From G958295645 sp965242735 (lineage in GTDB: Bacteria; Gemmatimonadota; Gemmatimonadetes; Longimicrobiales; Gaopeijiaceae): a DNA stretch of 64,000 nucleotides. Below the pieces are notes generated by a model that saw nothing but the letters and a program-made list of their open reading frames with translations, searched no databases and was not told where the DNA came from. The translations under genes were made by a program, and so were the position numbers. Shown here piece after piece: positions 25,906 to 33,079 of this stretch (positions within the stretch are counted from its first letter, which is position 1; the number at the start of each line of letters is the position of its first letter). The stretch spans positions 868,001 through 932,000 of the forward strand of contig OZ251497.1 in the NCBI GenBank assembly GCA_965242735.1, read 5' to 3'.

Positions 25906-26014
25906 CTCGACTGTCATTGGGGGCACGGCCGCCTCCGCGCCGCCGTGGACGGGGCGCAGGGGAAGTCGCTGATCTGAACTCGACTGTCATTGGGGGCGCG
26001 GCCGCGTCTGCGCC
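25906..26014. repeat. Direct repeat duplicating the 3' end of the gene at 25987
   Basis: About 36 bases starting CTCGACTGTCATTGGGGGC occur at 25906-25941 and 25979-26014 with four differences. The right copy contains the stop codon and last codons of the leftward gene 25987-26676. The left copy is an extra 3' end 73 bases downstream of it. Confidence 0.8.
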
Positions 26015-26676
26015 TCCACCTTGGCGGCCAGCGCGTCCAGCACGCGGTGAAGCGCCCTTCGTTCCTTCCCGAAGGCGTGCTTCCACGGAACGAGGGCGGC
26101 CACCACGCCCCCGGCCAGCGCGGCGGGCCCGAAGAGGAAGGGACTCGCGGCTCCCAAGGCGATGGCCAGCGCGCCCGTGCCCATGGTGGCGATGGGACCG
26201 ACGCCCAAGGTCGACGCGAGCATGCCGTCCCGGTAGTTGCCGAGCACGCGGATGCGCGTCCGTCCGGCTTCCCCGCGAATCGAGACGTACCGGCCTCCCA
26301 TGGCGCTGCGGGCGCGCCACTCGAATCCGCCCAGCGTCTCCTCCACGATGCCCTGGCGGGCGAATTCGGTGCGGATCAAGTCCAAGAGAGCGGGAAGGAT
26401 CCGGGCGTCCAGGCTCACCGGTACCACGCGCTCGAGCTGGACCGTCGTCGGCATGCGGAGCACGACCCCTGCCGCCGGACCCGACGGCGCGGCGGCCATC
26501 GAACGAGCGGCCTGTTCGACGTGCGCCGGATCGATGCCGGCCTCGGCTCCGATCTCCTTGAGCTCTCCGAGCGTCAGGTCCCCGCGAGGGCCGTGTTCGG
26601 CGTCGCTCTCGGCGGCCGCGGAAAGCGCCGCCGCCTGGCGCAGGACGAGCGCCACCTGCTCTTCCGAGAATCGCAT
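25987..26676 (-). CDS. Uncharacterised protein with C-terminal hydrophobic hairpin
   Basis: A 229-residue protein not assigned to a family. The first 65 residues form a small helical module (EEQVALVLRQAAALSAAAESD, LTLGELKEIGAEAGIDPAHVEQAA) that recurs as an N-terminal domain in other bacterial proteins. A mixed region with strands VQLERVVPVSLD and RYVSIRGEAGRTRIRVLG follows, then two adjacent hydrophobic stretches around residues 160-200 (GPIATMGTGALAIALGAA, GPAALAGGVVAALVPW) and a basic tail. Probably inner-membrane with a cytosolic N-terminus. The ATG at 26676 is chosen because it opens the helical module. The 3' end is duplicated just downstream. Confidence 0.7.
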   Translation of the reverse strand: MRFSEEQVALVLRQAAALSAAAESDAEHGPRGDLTLGELKEIGAEAGIDPAHVEQAARSMAAAPSGPAAGVVLRMPTTVQLERVVPVSLDARILPALLDLIRTEFARQGIVEETLGGFEWRARSAMGGRYVSIRGEAGRTRIRVLGNYRDGMLASTLGVGPIATMGTGALAIALGAASPFLFGPAALAGGVVAALVPWKHAFGKERRALHRVLDALAAKVEAQTRPRPQ

Positions 26677-26711
26677 GGCCGGCCTGGACCCAGTCTTCTC
26701 CGCCGCGGGCG

Positions 26712-27707
26712 CTATCCGCCCGGGCGGAACCGGACCACCACGGGCAGATGATCGCTGGTCGTGTCCCTGTACTCGGGCACGTGCTGGTCCACGCGGTGGA
26801 CTTGGGCCGAGCCGTCCTCGTACCACGCCATGAACTCGTCGGAGGCCAGGATGTGGTCGATCACGTCGTCGTAGCCCAAGATCGACGTGGCGCCGCCCGC
26901 GCCCAGCCTCTCGGTGGGAAAGCTCCAGCCGGGCGCCGCGTCGAGCAGGACGCGATAGGGCGTGTCGCGGCCCGGCGTGATGGATTCGTCCAGGTCGTCG
27001 TTCCAGTCGCCGGGCACCAGCACGGGGTGGTCCGGCCACGTGCTCTCCAGGTACTCGTGAAGCCCCCTTGCCGCCGCGGCCCGGCGCTCCCACGAGGAAG
27101 CGTCTTGGTTGGCCTTGGCATGCAGCACGAGGATCGCGACCGTGTCGCGCCGGGCTTGGCCCCAGGTCAGTTGCGCGCGGATCTCGAGCGGCGGACGTCC
27201 GGCGAACTCCCTGTCGAGCTCCGTCAGCGCCAAGCGCGCCTCCAAGACCTCCAGCATGGCTTTCTTGTAGACGAGCCCGACCTTGATCTCCCCGGCGTCG
27301 TAGAACGCGCTTCCGTCCTGGACGGCCGCGTCGTCGGCCAGCAGTCCGCCGTAGCCGGGCAGCTCCGCGAGCAACGCGGCAAAGGCCGAAGCGCTCGTCA
27401 CTTCCTGCACGCCCCAGATGTCCGCGTCGGTCCCCAAGATCACGTCGCGCACGCGAGCTCGCTGAAGCCGCTCGTCCGGCGGCCCCGCCCGCGTCGCCCC
27501 GAAGACGAGGAGATTCCAGGTCGCCACGTCCAGCGTGGCGCCGGTGCCGACGGTGGGCACGGCGACCGGCTGAGGTTCGGGGTCAGGCGGCGGCGGTTCG
27601 ACGGGCGACGGTCCCGATCCGCACGCGCCCGCGGCCAGCGCAAGGACGACGGCCCAAGCGCGGCGACGCCCTGGGCTGTCGGCAACGGCGGAAGAGCAGG
27701 CGACCAT
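26712..27707 (-). CDS. Exported endonuclease/exonuclease/phosphatase-family protein
   Basis: A 331-residue exported protein: signal RRRAWAVVLALAAGAC with a Cys that may be lipidated, a Pro-rich spacer (SPVEPPPPDPEP), then the EEP fold. Visible are DVATWNLLVFG, the metal-binding glutamate in IWGVQEVTS, LVLHAKANQ, VPGDWNDD and the terminal TSDHLPVVVRF histidine motif. The fold covers DNases, phospholipases and phosphodiesterases; substrate unknown, acting outside the cytoplasm. The start at ATG 27707 was chosen over a TTG three codons earlier. Lies 35 bases upstream of the unknown gene. Confidence 0.86.
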   Translation of the reverse strand: MVACSSAVADSPGRRRAWAVVLALAAGACGSGPSPVEPPPPDPEPQPVAVPTVGTGATLDVATWNLLVFGATRAGPPDERLQRARVRDVILGTDADIWGVQEVTSASAFAALLAELPGYGGLLADDAAVQDGSAFYDAGEIKVGLVYKKAMLEVLEARLALTELDREFAGRPPLEIRAQLTWGQARRDTVAILVLHAKANQDASSWERRAAAARGLHEYLESTWPDHPVLVPGDWNDDLDESITPGRDTPYRVLLDAAPGWSFPTERLGAGGATSILGYDDVIDHILASDEFMAWYEDGSAQVHRVDQHVPEYRDTTSDHLPVVVRFRPGG

Positions 27708-27901
27708 GCGCCGCAATCTACGGCGTCAGTCGGCGGCGTGCATGCGAGAATCTCGCGGGCGCACGCTGCCTCCCTGATGTCCGCGTACGCGCCCGACTTG
27801 CCGCCTCGTCCGCGCGACAGTCGCGCGGCGTCCGCTCTCCGCCTTGTCCGCGTGCGTCTTGCGCCCGCCCGCCATCGCCCGCCGCCCCCGGGCCTATGGG
27901 C

Positions 27902-28729
27902 CTACGCGCGGTCACGCGTCCCCGGCGAACGGGCCGCCGCCCCGTGCCCGACCGTCGCGATGGCGTGCTCCAGGACTTCCCGCAGGCGCCGCGCGTCCAC
28001 GCCCGTCTCGATGCGCCCGTACTGCGCCACGGAGATCCGCGACGTCTCCTCGCTGACGACGATCGCGACGGCGTCGGTCTCCTCGCTGAGTCCGAGCGCC
28101 GCGCGATGCCGCGTGCCCAGCGTGCCGTCCGCCATGCGGTCCGCCACCGGATTCTGCGTCAGCGGAAGAATGACGCCGGCGGCCGCGATGCGGTCCCCCA
28201 CGACGATCACGGCCCCGTCGTGCAGGGGCGACCGGGCCGAGAAGATCGACTCGAGCAGCTCGGCGGAGAGCTGGCCGTCGACGGGCGCGCCCTCCTGCGC
28301 GTAGTCCCGCAGGCCCGTCTCGCGCTGGACGACCAGAATGGCGCCGCATCCGCTCCGCGCCAGTCTCTCCGCTCCCTTGACGAGCAGATCCACCACGCCC
28401 TTCTTCGGCCCGGAAGCCAGCAACCGGGCCAGCCGCGTCTCGCCCAGCCGGGTCAGCGCCGTCCGCATTTCGGGCTGAAACACCACGAGCGCGGCGATCA
28501 CGCCGTACTGCAGCAGCGCCGCCAGCAACGCGCGAATCACCGCGAAGTCCAGGATGACGGCCAGCAGGTACAGCCCGGCGATGAAGACCACCCCCACCAG
28601 CATCCGCATCGCGCGCGTGTCGCGCATGAACAGCAGGATGCGGTAGAACAGGAAGAAGACGATGGCGATCTCGACCAAGCCGGCCCATCCCGGCGCCAAG
28701 AACCCCAGTTGTTGCAGAAAACCGCCCAA
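27902..28729 (-). CDS. cdaA: Diadenylate cyclase CdaA
   Basis: A 275-residue membrane enzyme that makes cyclic di-AMP from two ATP. Three N-terminal membrane helices (LVEIAIVFFLFYRILLF, RMLVGVVFIAGLYLLAVIL, LLAALLQYGVIAALVVF) precede the DAC domain with its catalytic DGA (171-173) and GTRHRA (205-210) motifs. This matches the CdaA (DacA/YbbP) architecture. The start is TTG at 28729, supported by GAGGAG about six bases upstream. No CdaR or GlmM gene is adjacent here, unlike in Firmicutes. TATGCT at 28845-28850 on this strand could be part of its promoter, with a poor -35. Confidence 0.93.
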   Translation of the reverse strand: MGGFLQQLGFLAPGWAGLVEIAIVFFLFYRILLFMRDTRAMRMLVGVVFIAGLYLLAVILDFAVIRALLAALLQYGVIAALVVFQPEMRTALTRLGETRLARLLASGPKKGVVDLLVKGAERLARSGCGAILVVQRETGLRDYAQEGAPVDGQLSAELLESIFSARSPLHDGAVIVVGDRIAAAGVILPLTQNPVADRMADGTLGTRHRAALGLSEETDAVAIVVSEETSRISVAQYGRIETGVDARRLREVLEHAIATVGHGAAARSPGTRDRA

Positions 28730-29180
28730 GCGCCGCTCCTCGCCTCGCTCCGTCCAACTGTCCTCGGGGACTCCCGCTCCGTCCCGGCCGTTGCGGACCG
28801 CGCGTCCGGCTCGGTCCGGCGGGGCGGGCCCGCCGCATCAGAATAGCATACGCCGCCGGCGGGCAGGACGCCAAAGAGCCCCGTGCCCGCGGCTTGGCGG
28901 ACCCGCGTTGGTCGCGCACGCGGCCGCGGATGACGGCCCCCGAGCGCGAGACGCCTAGTCGGCGCTGGGCCCTGCGCGGCCGCAAACGCCTCCCCGATCG
29001 CCGCGTCCCCGAGGCCGCCGGGCCCGCATGTGCCTGCGCGGCCGCGGACGCCTCCCCCGGATGGCCGCCCCTCGTGCTTGACGCCGCCCGCCCTTCCGCC
29101 TAACTTCCAGAGAAACGGAGACGCGGCTTGGTCTCGACGGGCCGGTCCAGCCGTTCCCCCCTCTTCCGGAGCCCAAGCGT
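28730..29180. other. Divergent intergenic region, cdaA / exbB
   Basis: No gene supported. It contains the promoter for the exb cluster (29078-29106), a weak candidate for cdaA, and a roughly 25-base repeat, CTGCGCGGCCGC then ACGCCTCCCC, at about 28971-28995 and 29033-29057. The rest is featureless G+C-rich sequence. Confidence 0.6.
29078..29106 (+). promoter_or_regulatory. Sigma-70-type promoter for the ExbB/ExbD/TonB cluster
   Basis: TTGACG (29078-29083), a 17-base spacer and TAACTT (29101-29106), about 75 bases upstream of the exbB start. One of the best matches to the -35 consensus in the window. Confidence 0.55.
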
Positions 29181-29858
29181 TTGGACACCAACTACCGGCT
29201 GACCAGCCTGTTTGCCGACGGCGGCGGCATGATGTACCCGCTGGTGCTGTGCTCTCTCATCGCGGTGGGCGTCATCATCGCCAAGGCCTGGACGCTGTGG
29301 GTGGCCCACCGGGGAGCTGCGGCGGTGATCAAGGAGGTCGCGGAGGCGGCGTCGACCGGCGACTTGGACGGCGCGGCCAAGATCGCGTCCGGCACGCCGG
29401 GCCCCGCGTCCGCCATTCTGCTGGCGGGCCTCAAGCGGATCGGCAACCGCAGGCTCGGCAAGGGCGAGCTGGAGCAGGTCGTGGCGACCACCGGCGCCAT
29501 CGAGCTCAGCTTCCTGGAACGGGGCTTGGTCATCCTGGCGACGATCGCCAACGTCGCCCCGCTCATGGGCTTCCTGGGCACGGTCGCGGGCATGATCTTC
29601 GCCTTCGACGCCATCGCCGAGGCCGGCACGGTGGAACCGGGACTCGTGGCGGGCGGCATCAAGGTGGCCCTGCTCACGACGGCCGCCGGACTGGCCATCG
29701 CCATTCCCGTCAACATCGGCTACAATTTCTTCGTGTCGCGAATCGACAAGCTCATCCTGGACATGGACGAGAGCACGCAGAAGATTCTCAACATCGCTTG
29801 GGACCTGGAGCGCGACGGCCGGCTGCAGGTCGTCAAGGACGCTCCGGCCGGGGCCTAA
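29181..29858 (+). CDS. exbB: ExbB/TolQ-family proton-channel protein
   Basis: A 225-residue inner-membrane protein with three hydrophobic segments: YPLVLCSLIAVGVIIAKAWTL, then the conserved block ERGLVILATIANVAPLMGFLGTVAGMI and VALLTTAAGLAIAIPVNIGYNFF. With the two ExbD proteins it harvests the proton gradient for TonB. It starts with TTG at 29181 and has GGAG ten bases upstream. ExbB and TolQ cannot be told apart by sequence alone. The cluster context with TonB and no Pal/TolB favours ExbB. Confidence 0.92.
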   Translation: MDTNYRLTSLFADGGGMMYPLVLCSLIAVGVIIAKAWTLWVAHRGAAAVIKEVAEAASTGDLDGAAKIASGTPGPASAILLAGLKRIGNRRLGKGELEQVVATTGAIELSFLERGLVILATIANVAPLMGFLGTVAGMIFAFDAIAEAGTVEPGLVAGGIKVALLTTAAGLAIAIPVNIGYNFFVSRIDKLILDMDESTQKILNIAWDLERDGRLQVVKDAPAGA

Positions 29859-29879
29859 CCAGGAAGCGGAGGCAAGCAC

Positions 29880-30305
29880 ATGGCGTTGATGGGCAACAAG
29901 AAGTCCAAGGTCTCGGACGAGATTCCGTCCTCTTCGATGGCGGACATCGCGTTCCTGCTTCTCATCTTCTTCCTCGTCACCACGACGTTCCCCAAGGACA
30001 AGGGGCTCGCGATTGTGTTGCCCGAGCGCGACGAGACGGTGGAGGTCAGCCAGAAGAACATCCTCCACATCATCGTCAACGCGGACGGGCGCGTGCTGAT
30101 CAAACGAGGCGAGAGCCAGCAGGAGCAGACGGTGCGCCCGGGCGACGTGGAGCGCATCTGGCGCCAGGACGTCGCCCAGAACCCCCTTCTGATCGCGGCC
30201 TTGAAGACGCACCCGGAAGCGCCGTACCGGTTCATGATCGACGTTCTGGACGCGTTGCAGACGGCGGGCTCGGAGCGCATATCCATCGAAATGCTGGAGG
30301 GCTAG
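29880..30305 (+). CDS. exbD: ExbD/TolR-family biopolymer transport protein (first copy)
   Basis: A 141-residue protein with a short basic cytosolic start, the conserved DEIPSSSMADIAFLLLIFFLVTT single transmembrane helix carrying the proton-path aspartate, and a periplasmic ExbD domain (ILHIIVNADGRVLI, APYRFMIDVLDALQTAG). GGAGG lies eight bases before the ATG. Works with ExbB at 29181 and the second ExbD downstream. Confidence 0.93.
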   Translation: MALMGNKKSKVSDEIPSSSMADIAFLLLIFFLVTTTFPKDKGLAIVLPERDETVEVSQKNILHIIVNADGRVLIKRGESQQEQTVRPGDVERIWRQDVAQNPLLIAALKTHPEAPYRFMIDVLDALQTAGSERISIEMLEG

Positions 30306-30311
30306 GGAGAA

Positions 30312-30758
30312 ATGGCGCTGAAATCCGGCGGGCTGGAACGCAAGTCCAAGGCGTCGCACGAGATTCCGTCTTCTTCGATGGCGGACATCGCGTTCCTGCT
30401 GCTGATCTTCTTCATGGTCTCCACCGTGTTCCAGACGGACACGAACAGGAACATCGAGTGGGCGTCGGCCGAGGCCACCGAGAAGATCGACGAGAAGCAG
30501 AAGAACATCCTGAACATCTGGGTGGAGTCGAACGGGGACATCTTCATAAGCGACGCGCTGCGCCCGATGGACGACGTCAGCACGATCGTGGCCCCCCTCT
30601 ACCGAGACAATCGCAATCTGGTCATATCCATCCGGTCGGATCGCACCGTTCCGTACCGGTTCGTCGACGCCGTGCAGCAAGAGCTGGTGTCGGCGGGAGT
30701 CGTTCGTGTCGTGTTCGCGACCGAGCTTGAACGCAGCATCACAAGGGAGAGACGCTGA
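30312..30758 (+). CDS. exbD: ExbD/TolR-family protein (second copy)
   Basis: A 148-residue paralogue of the preceding protein. It repeats HEIPSSSMADIAFLLLIFFMVST with the same essential aspartate, then diverges in the periplasmic domain (EEATEKID-like acidic linker, ILNIWVESNGDIFIS, TVPYRFVDAVQQELV). Six bases separate it from the first copy and its stop overlaps the tonB start (TGATG). Two different ExbD subunits per ExbB would give a mixed ExbD dimer, as in some Bacteroidota systems. Confidence 0.92.
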   Translation: MALKSGGLERKSKASHEIPSSSMADIAFLLLIFFMVSTVFQTDTNRNIEWASAEATEKIDEKQKNILNIWVESNGDIFISDALRPMDDVSTIVAPLYRDNRNLVISIRSDRTVPYRFVDAVQQELVSAGVVRVVFATELERSITRERR

Positions 30759-31468
30759 TGAACGAACAGAACATGGACCCGCAAGCCGCGCAGCTGGAGG
30801 CGGAGGAGACGATCGCTTCCCTGGGCACGGCCAACGACCGCTTCAAGGAGGGATTCCCGGCGTGGTTCTGGGGATCGATGATCGCGGCCGCGGTCGTGCA
30901 CTTCAGCCTGTTCAAGTTTTGGCCCGAGCTGGAGGCGGAGGACGTTTCGATCGAGGTGAGGGAGCTCGAGGTGGAGAACATCCAGCCCGAGATCGACATT
31001 CCGCCGCCGCCCGCGGCGGTCTCCCGGCCGGCGACGCCGCTGATCGTCGACTCCAACTTGGTCGACGACGACGTCACGATCGAGCTCACGAGCTTCGAGG
31101 AGAACCCGGTGGAGCACTTGCCGCCGCCCCCCGAAGCGGTCGAGACCGACATCTCGCAGCAATACGTCTACACGCCGACCGAGGTCAACCCGGTCCTGCG
31201 CAACCGCGCCGAAGTCATGCGGCAGGTCGAGCGCGTGTATCCGGTCCTCCTGAAGGACGCCGGCATCGGCGGCAGCCCGGAAATCAACTTCTACCTCGAC
31301 GCCGAGGGGAACGTGCAGAACTTCTACCTGCGGACGTCCTCCGGCCACAAGTCGTTGGACGACGCGGCGCTGTCGGTGGCGCCCCTCTTCAAGTTCTCGC
31401 CGGCGATGAACCGCGACAAGGCGGTGCCGGTGTGGGTGTATCTGCCGGTGACCTTCGTGCCCGGATAG
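30758..31468 (+). CDS. tonB: Energy transducer TonB
   Basis: A 236-residue TonB: one N-terminal helix (FWGSMIAAAVVHFSLFKFW, with the His needed for ExbB contact), a proline/glutamate-rich periplasmic span (IDIPPPPAAVSRPATP, HLPPPPEAVETD), and a C-terminal TonB domain (VERVYPVLLKDAGIGGSPEINFYLDAEGNVQNFYLRTSSG, shown in parts). The terminal domain pulls on the TonB box of receptors such as the two at 46710-52269. Translationally coupled to the second exbD; a strong hairpin follows. Confidence 0.92.
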   Translation: MNEQNMDPQAAQLEAEETIASLGTANDRFKEGFPAWFWGSMIAAAVVHFSLFKFWPELEAEDVSIEVRELEVENIQPEIDIPPPPAAVSRPATPLIVDSNLVDDDVTIELTSFEENPVEHLPPPPEAVETDISQQYVYTPTEVNPVLRNRAEVMRQVERVYPVLLKDAGIGGSPEINFYLDAEGNVQNFYLRTSSGHKSLDDAALSVAPLFKFSPAMNRDKAVPVWVYLPVTFVPG

Positions 31469-31499
31469 GCGAGAGCTTCGAAAGAAAGAGACGAGTGGT

Positions 31500-31532
31500 G
31501 CCCCGCCGGCCCGGCGAGGATGCCGGCGGGGC
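31500..31532 (+). terminator. Hairpin after the exb-tonB cluster
   Basis: Perfect 11-bp inverted repeat GCCCCGCCGGC (31500-31510) / GCCGGCGGGGC (31522-31532) with an 11-base loop, 31 bases after the tonB stop. No U-tract follows, so it is a candidate terminator or mRNA-end stabiliser only. Confidence 0.5.
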
Positions 31533-31551
31533 CACCGGTTGCTCGCGCTTC

Positions 31552-32232
31552 TTGGGCGACCGTCTGTCACGGGTCGCCGAGCGCATTGGCCGCGCGGCCG
31601 AGCGCAGCGGGAGGCCCGCCGGATCGGTGCGGATCGTGGCGGTCACGAAGGGACGTCCGCCCGGCGCCGTGACGGCCGCGCTCGACGCGGGTTTGCGCGA
31701 CGTGGGCGAGAACCGCATCGAGGAACTCGAGACCAAGGCCCCCTTGTTTCATGCACGCGACCTTCGCTGGCACATGATCGGACACGTCCAGAGCCGCAAG
31801 GCCGCCCGCGCCGTCGCGTCGGGCGCGCTGATCCACAGCGTGGACTCGCTCAAGCTGGCGCGCCGCTTGTCGCGCGCTTCCGAGGAAGCGGGCCGGCGGA
31901 CGCGGGCGCTGGTCCAAGTCAACGCCTCGGGCGAGGCGACCAAGGGCGGGCTTGCGGCGGACGCGCCGCTGGACGGGATCGCGGCCGTGGCGGCGTTGCC
32001 CGGCTTGGGCGTCGAAGGATTGATGACGATGGCGCCGCTGACGCGCGACGAGTCCGTGCTGAGGCGCGTGTTCGCGCGGACGCGCGAGGCGGCGGAGGCG
32101 GCGGCCAAGGCGTTGGGCGTGGCGTCGTTGCATCTCTCCATGGGGATGTCCAACGACTACGAGATCGCGGTGGAGGAAGGCAGCACGATGGTGCGTCTGG
32201 GAACGGCCTTGTTCGGGCCCCGGCCCGCATGA
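31552..32232 (+). CDS. YggS/PROSC-family PLP homeostasis protein
   Basis: A single-domain PLP-binding barrel of about 226 residues that buffers free pyridoxal phosphate. Marks are the Schiff-base lysine in VRIVAVTKGRP (residue 33 from this start), DVGENRIEELETK, WHMIGHVQSRKA, LVQVNASGEATKGG and the phosphate-binding LSMGMSNDYEIAVEEGSTMVRLG. TTG at 31552 puts the lysine where it lies in YggS. A GTG at 31495 with a weak AAAGAG would add 19 residues spanning the hairpin. The stop overlaps punA (ATGA). First gene of the yggS-punA-ileS-rluD block. Confidence 0.9.
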   Translation: MGDRLSRVAERIGRAAERSGRPAGSVRIVAVTKGRPPGAVTAALDAGLRDVGENRIEELETKAPLFHARDLRWHMIGHVQSRKAARAVASGALIHSVDSLKLARRLSRASEEAGRRTRALVQVNASGEATKGGLAADAPLDGIAAVAALPGLGVEGLMTMAPLTRDESVLRRVFARTREAAEAAAKALGVASLHLSMGMSNDYEIAVEEGSTMVRLGTALFGPRPA

Positions 32233-33074
32233 CGGACGCGGTTCGAGAGATGGAGCGGCTGCAAGAAGCGGCGGCCGCCGTGCGCGCGCTCTGCTCGCTC
32301 GAGCCCCGCGCCGGCATCGTGCTCGGCACGGGCCTGGGCGGGGCGGCCGAGGGCTGGGACGCCGTCGGCGAAATCCCCTACGAGGACATCCCGCACTTCC
32401 CTCGCTCGACCGCGCCCAGCCACCGGGGCCGGTTGGTCTTGGGTCGGCTGGGGGGCGTGCCCGTGGTGGCCATGCAAGGCCGGTGCCACCTGTACGAGGG
32501 CTATTCGGGCGCGCAGGTCGCGTTCCCCGTGCGGGTGATGAAGCTGCTGGGGGCCCGCGTTCTGGTGGTGACGGCGGCCGCCGGATGCCTGCACGACCAG
32601 TGGCGTCCGGGCGACTTGGTGGCGCTGGACGACCACATCAACTTGCTGGGCGCCAGCCCCTTGACGGGTCCCAACCTCGACGAACTGGGACCCCGCTTTC
32701 CCGAAATGTCGGCCTGCTACGACCCCGGCCTGAAGGAACGAGCGGCCGCGGCGGCCGAGGCGGCCGGGGTGGCGTTGCGCCGCGGCGTCTACGCGGCCAT
32801 GAGAGGACCCCAGCTCGAGACGGTCGCCGAGAACCGCATGTTGCGCGCCATGGGCGCCGACGTCGTGGGCATGTCCACGGTGCCCGAGGTCATCGCCGGA
32901 CGCCACATGGACATGCGGGTCCTGGGCGTGTCGGTCGTGACCAACACGTGTCTGCCCGAGCCGGAGCCCGCCACCGCCGAGAGCGTCGCCGCGGCCGCGC
33001 GGGCCGCCCAACCCGGCTTGCTGCGCGTCCTCGCGGGCGTGCTGGGCGGGGAGTTCGGCGCCGCGGACGCCTGA
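32229..33074 (+). CDS. punA: Purine nucleoside phosphorylase, family II (PNP/MTAP)
   Basis: A 281-residue trimeric-type phosphorylase that splits purine nucleosides with phosphate for salvage. Motifs are AGIVLGTGLGG, phosphate contact MQGRCHLYEGY, RRGVYAAMRGPQLET, ADVVGMSTVPEVI and the purine-site VVTNTCLPEPE. The usual TNAAGG-type loop reads TAAAGCL here, a small change near the base pocket. Starts with ATG overlapping the yggS stop; ileS begins five bases after its stop. Confidence 0.92.
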   Translation: MTDAVREMERLQEAAAAVRALCSLEPRAGIVLGTGLGGAAEGWDAVGEIPYEDIPHFPRSTAPSHRGRLVLGRLGGVPVVAMQGRCHLYEGYSGAQVAFPVRVMKLLGARVLVVTAAAGCLHDQWRPGDLVALDDHINLLGASPLTGPNLDELGPRFPEMSACYDPGLKERAAAAAEAAGVALRRGVYAAMRGPQLETVAENRMLRAMGADVVGMSTVPEVIAGRHMDMRVLGVSVVTNTCLPEPEPATAESVAAAARAAQPGLLRVLAGVLGGEFGAADA

Positions 33075-33079
33075 CGCCG

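Noticed and set aside
25906..26014. Attachment sites of an integrated element
   Set aside because: The repeats are only 73 bases apart with nothing between them and no integrase in the window; a local duplication explains them.
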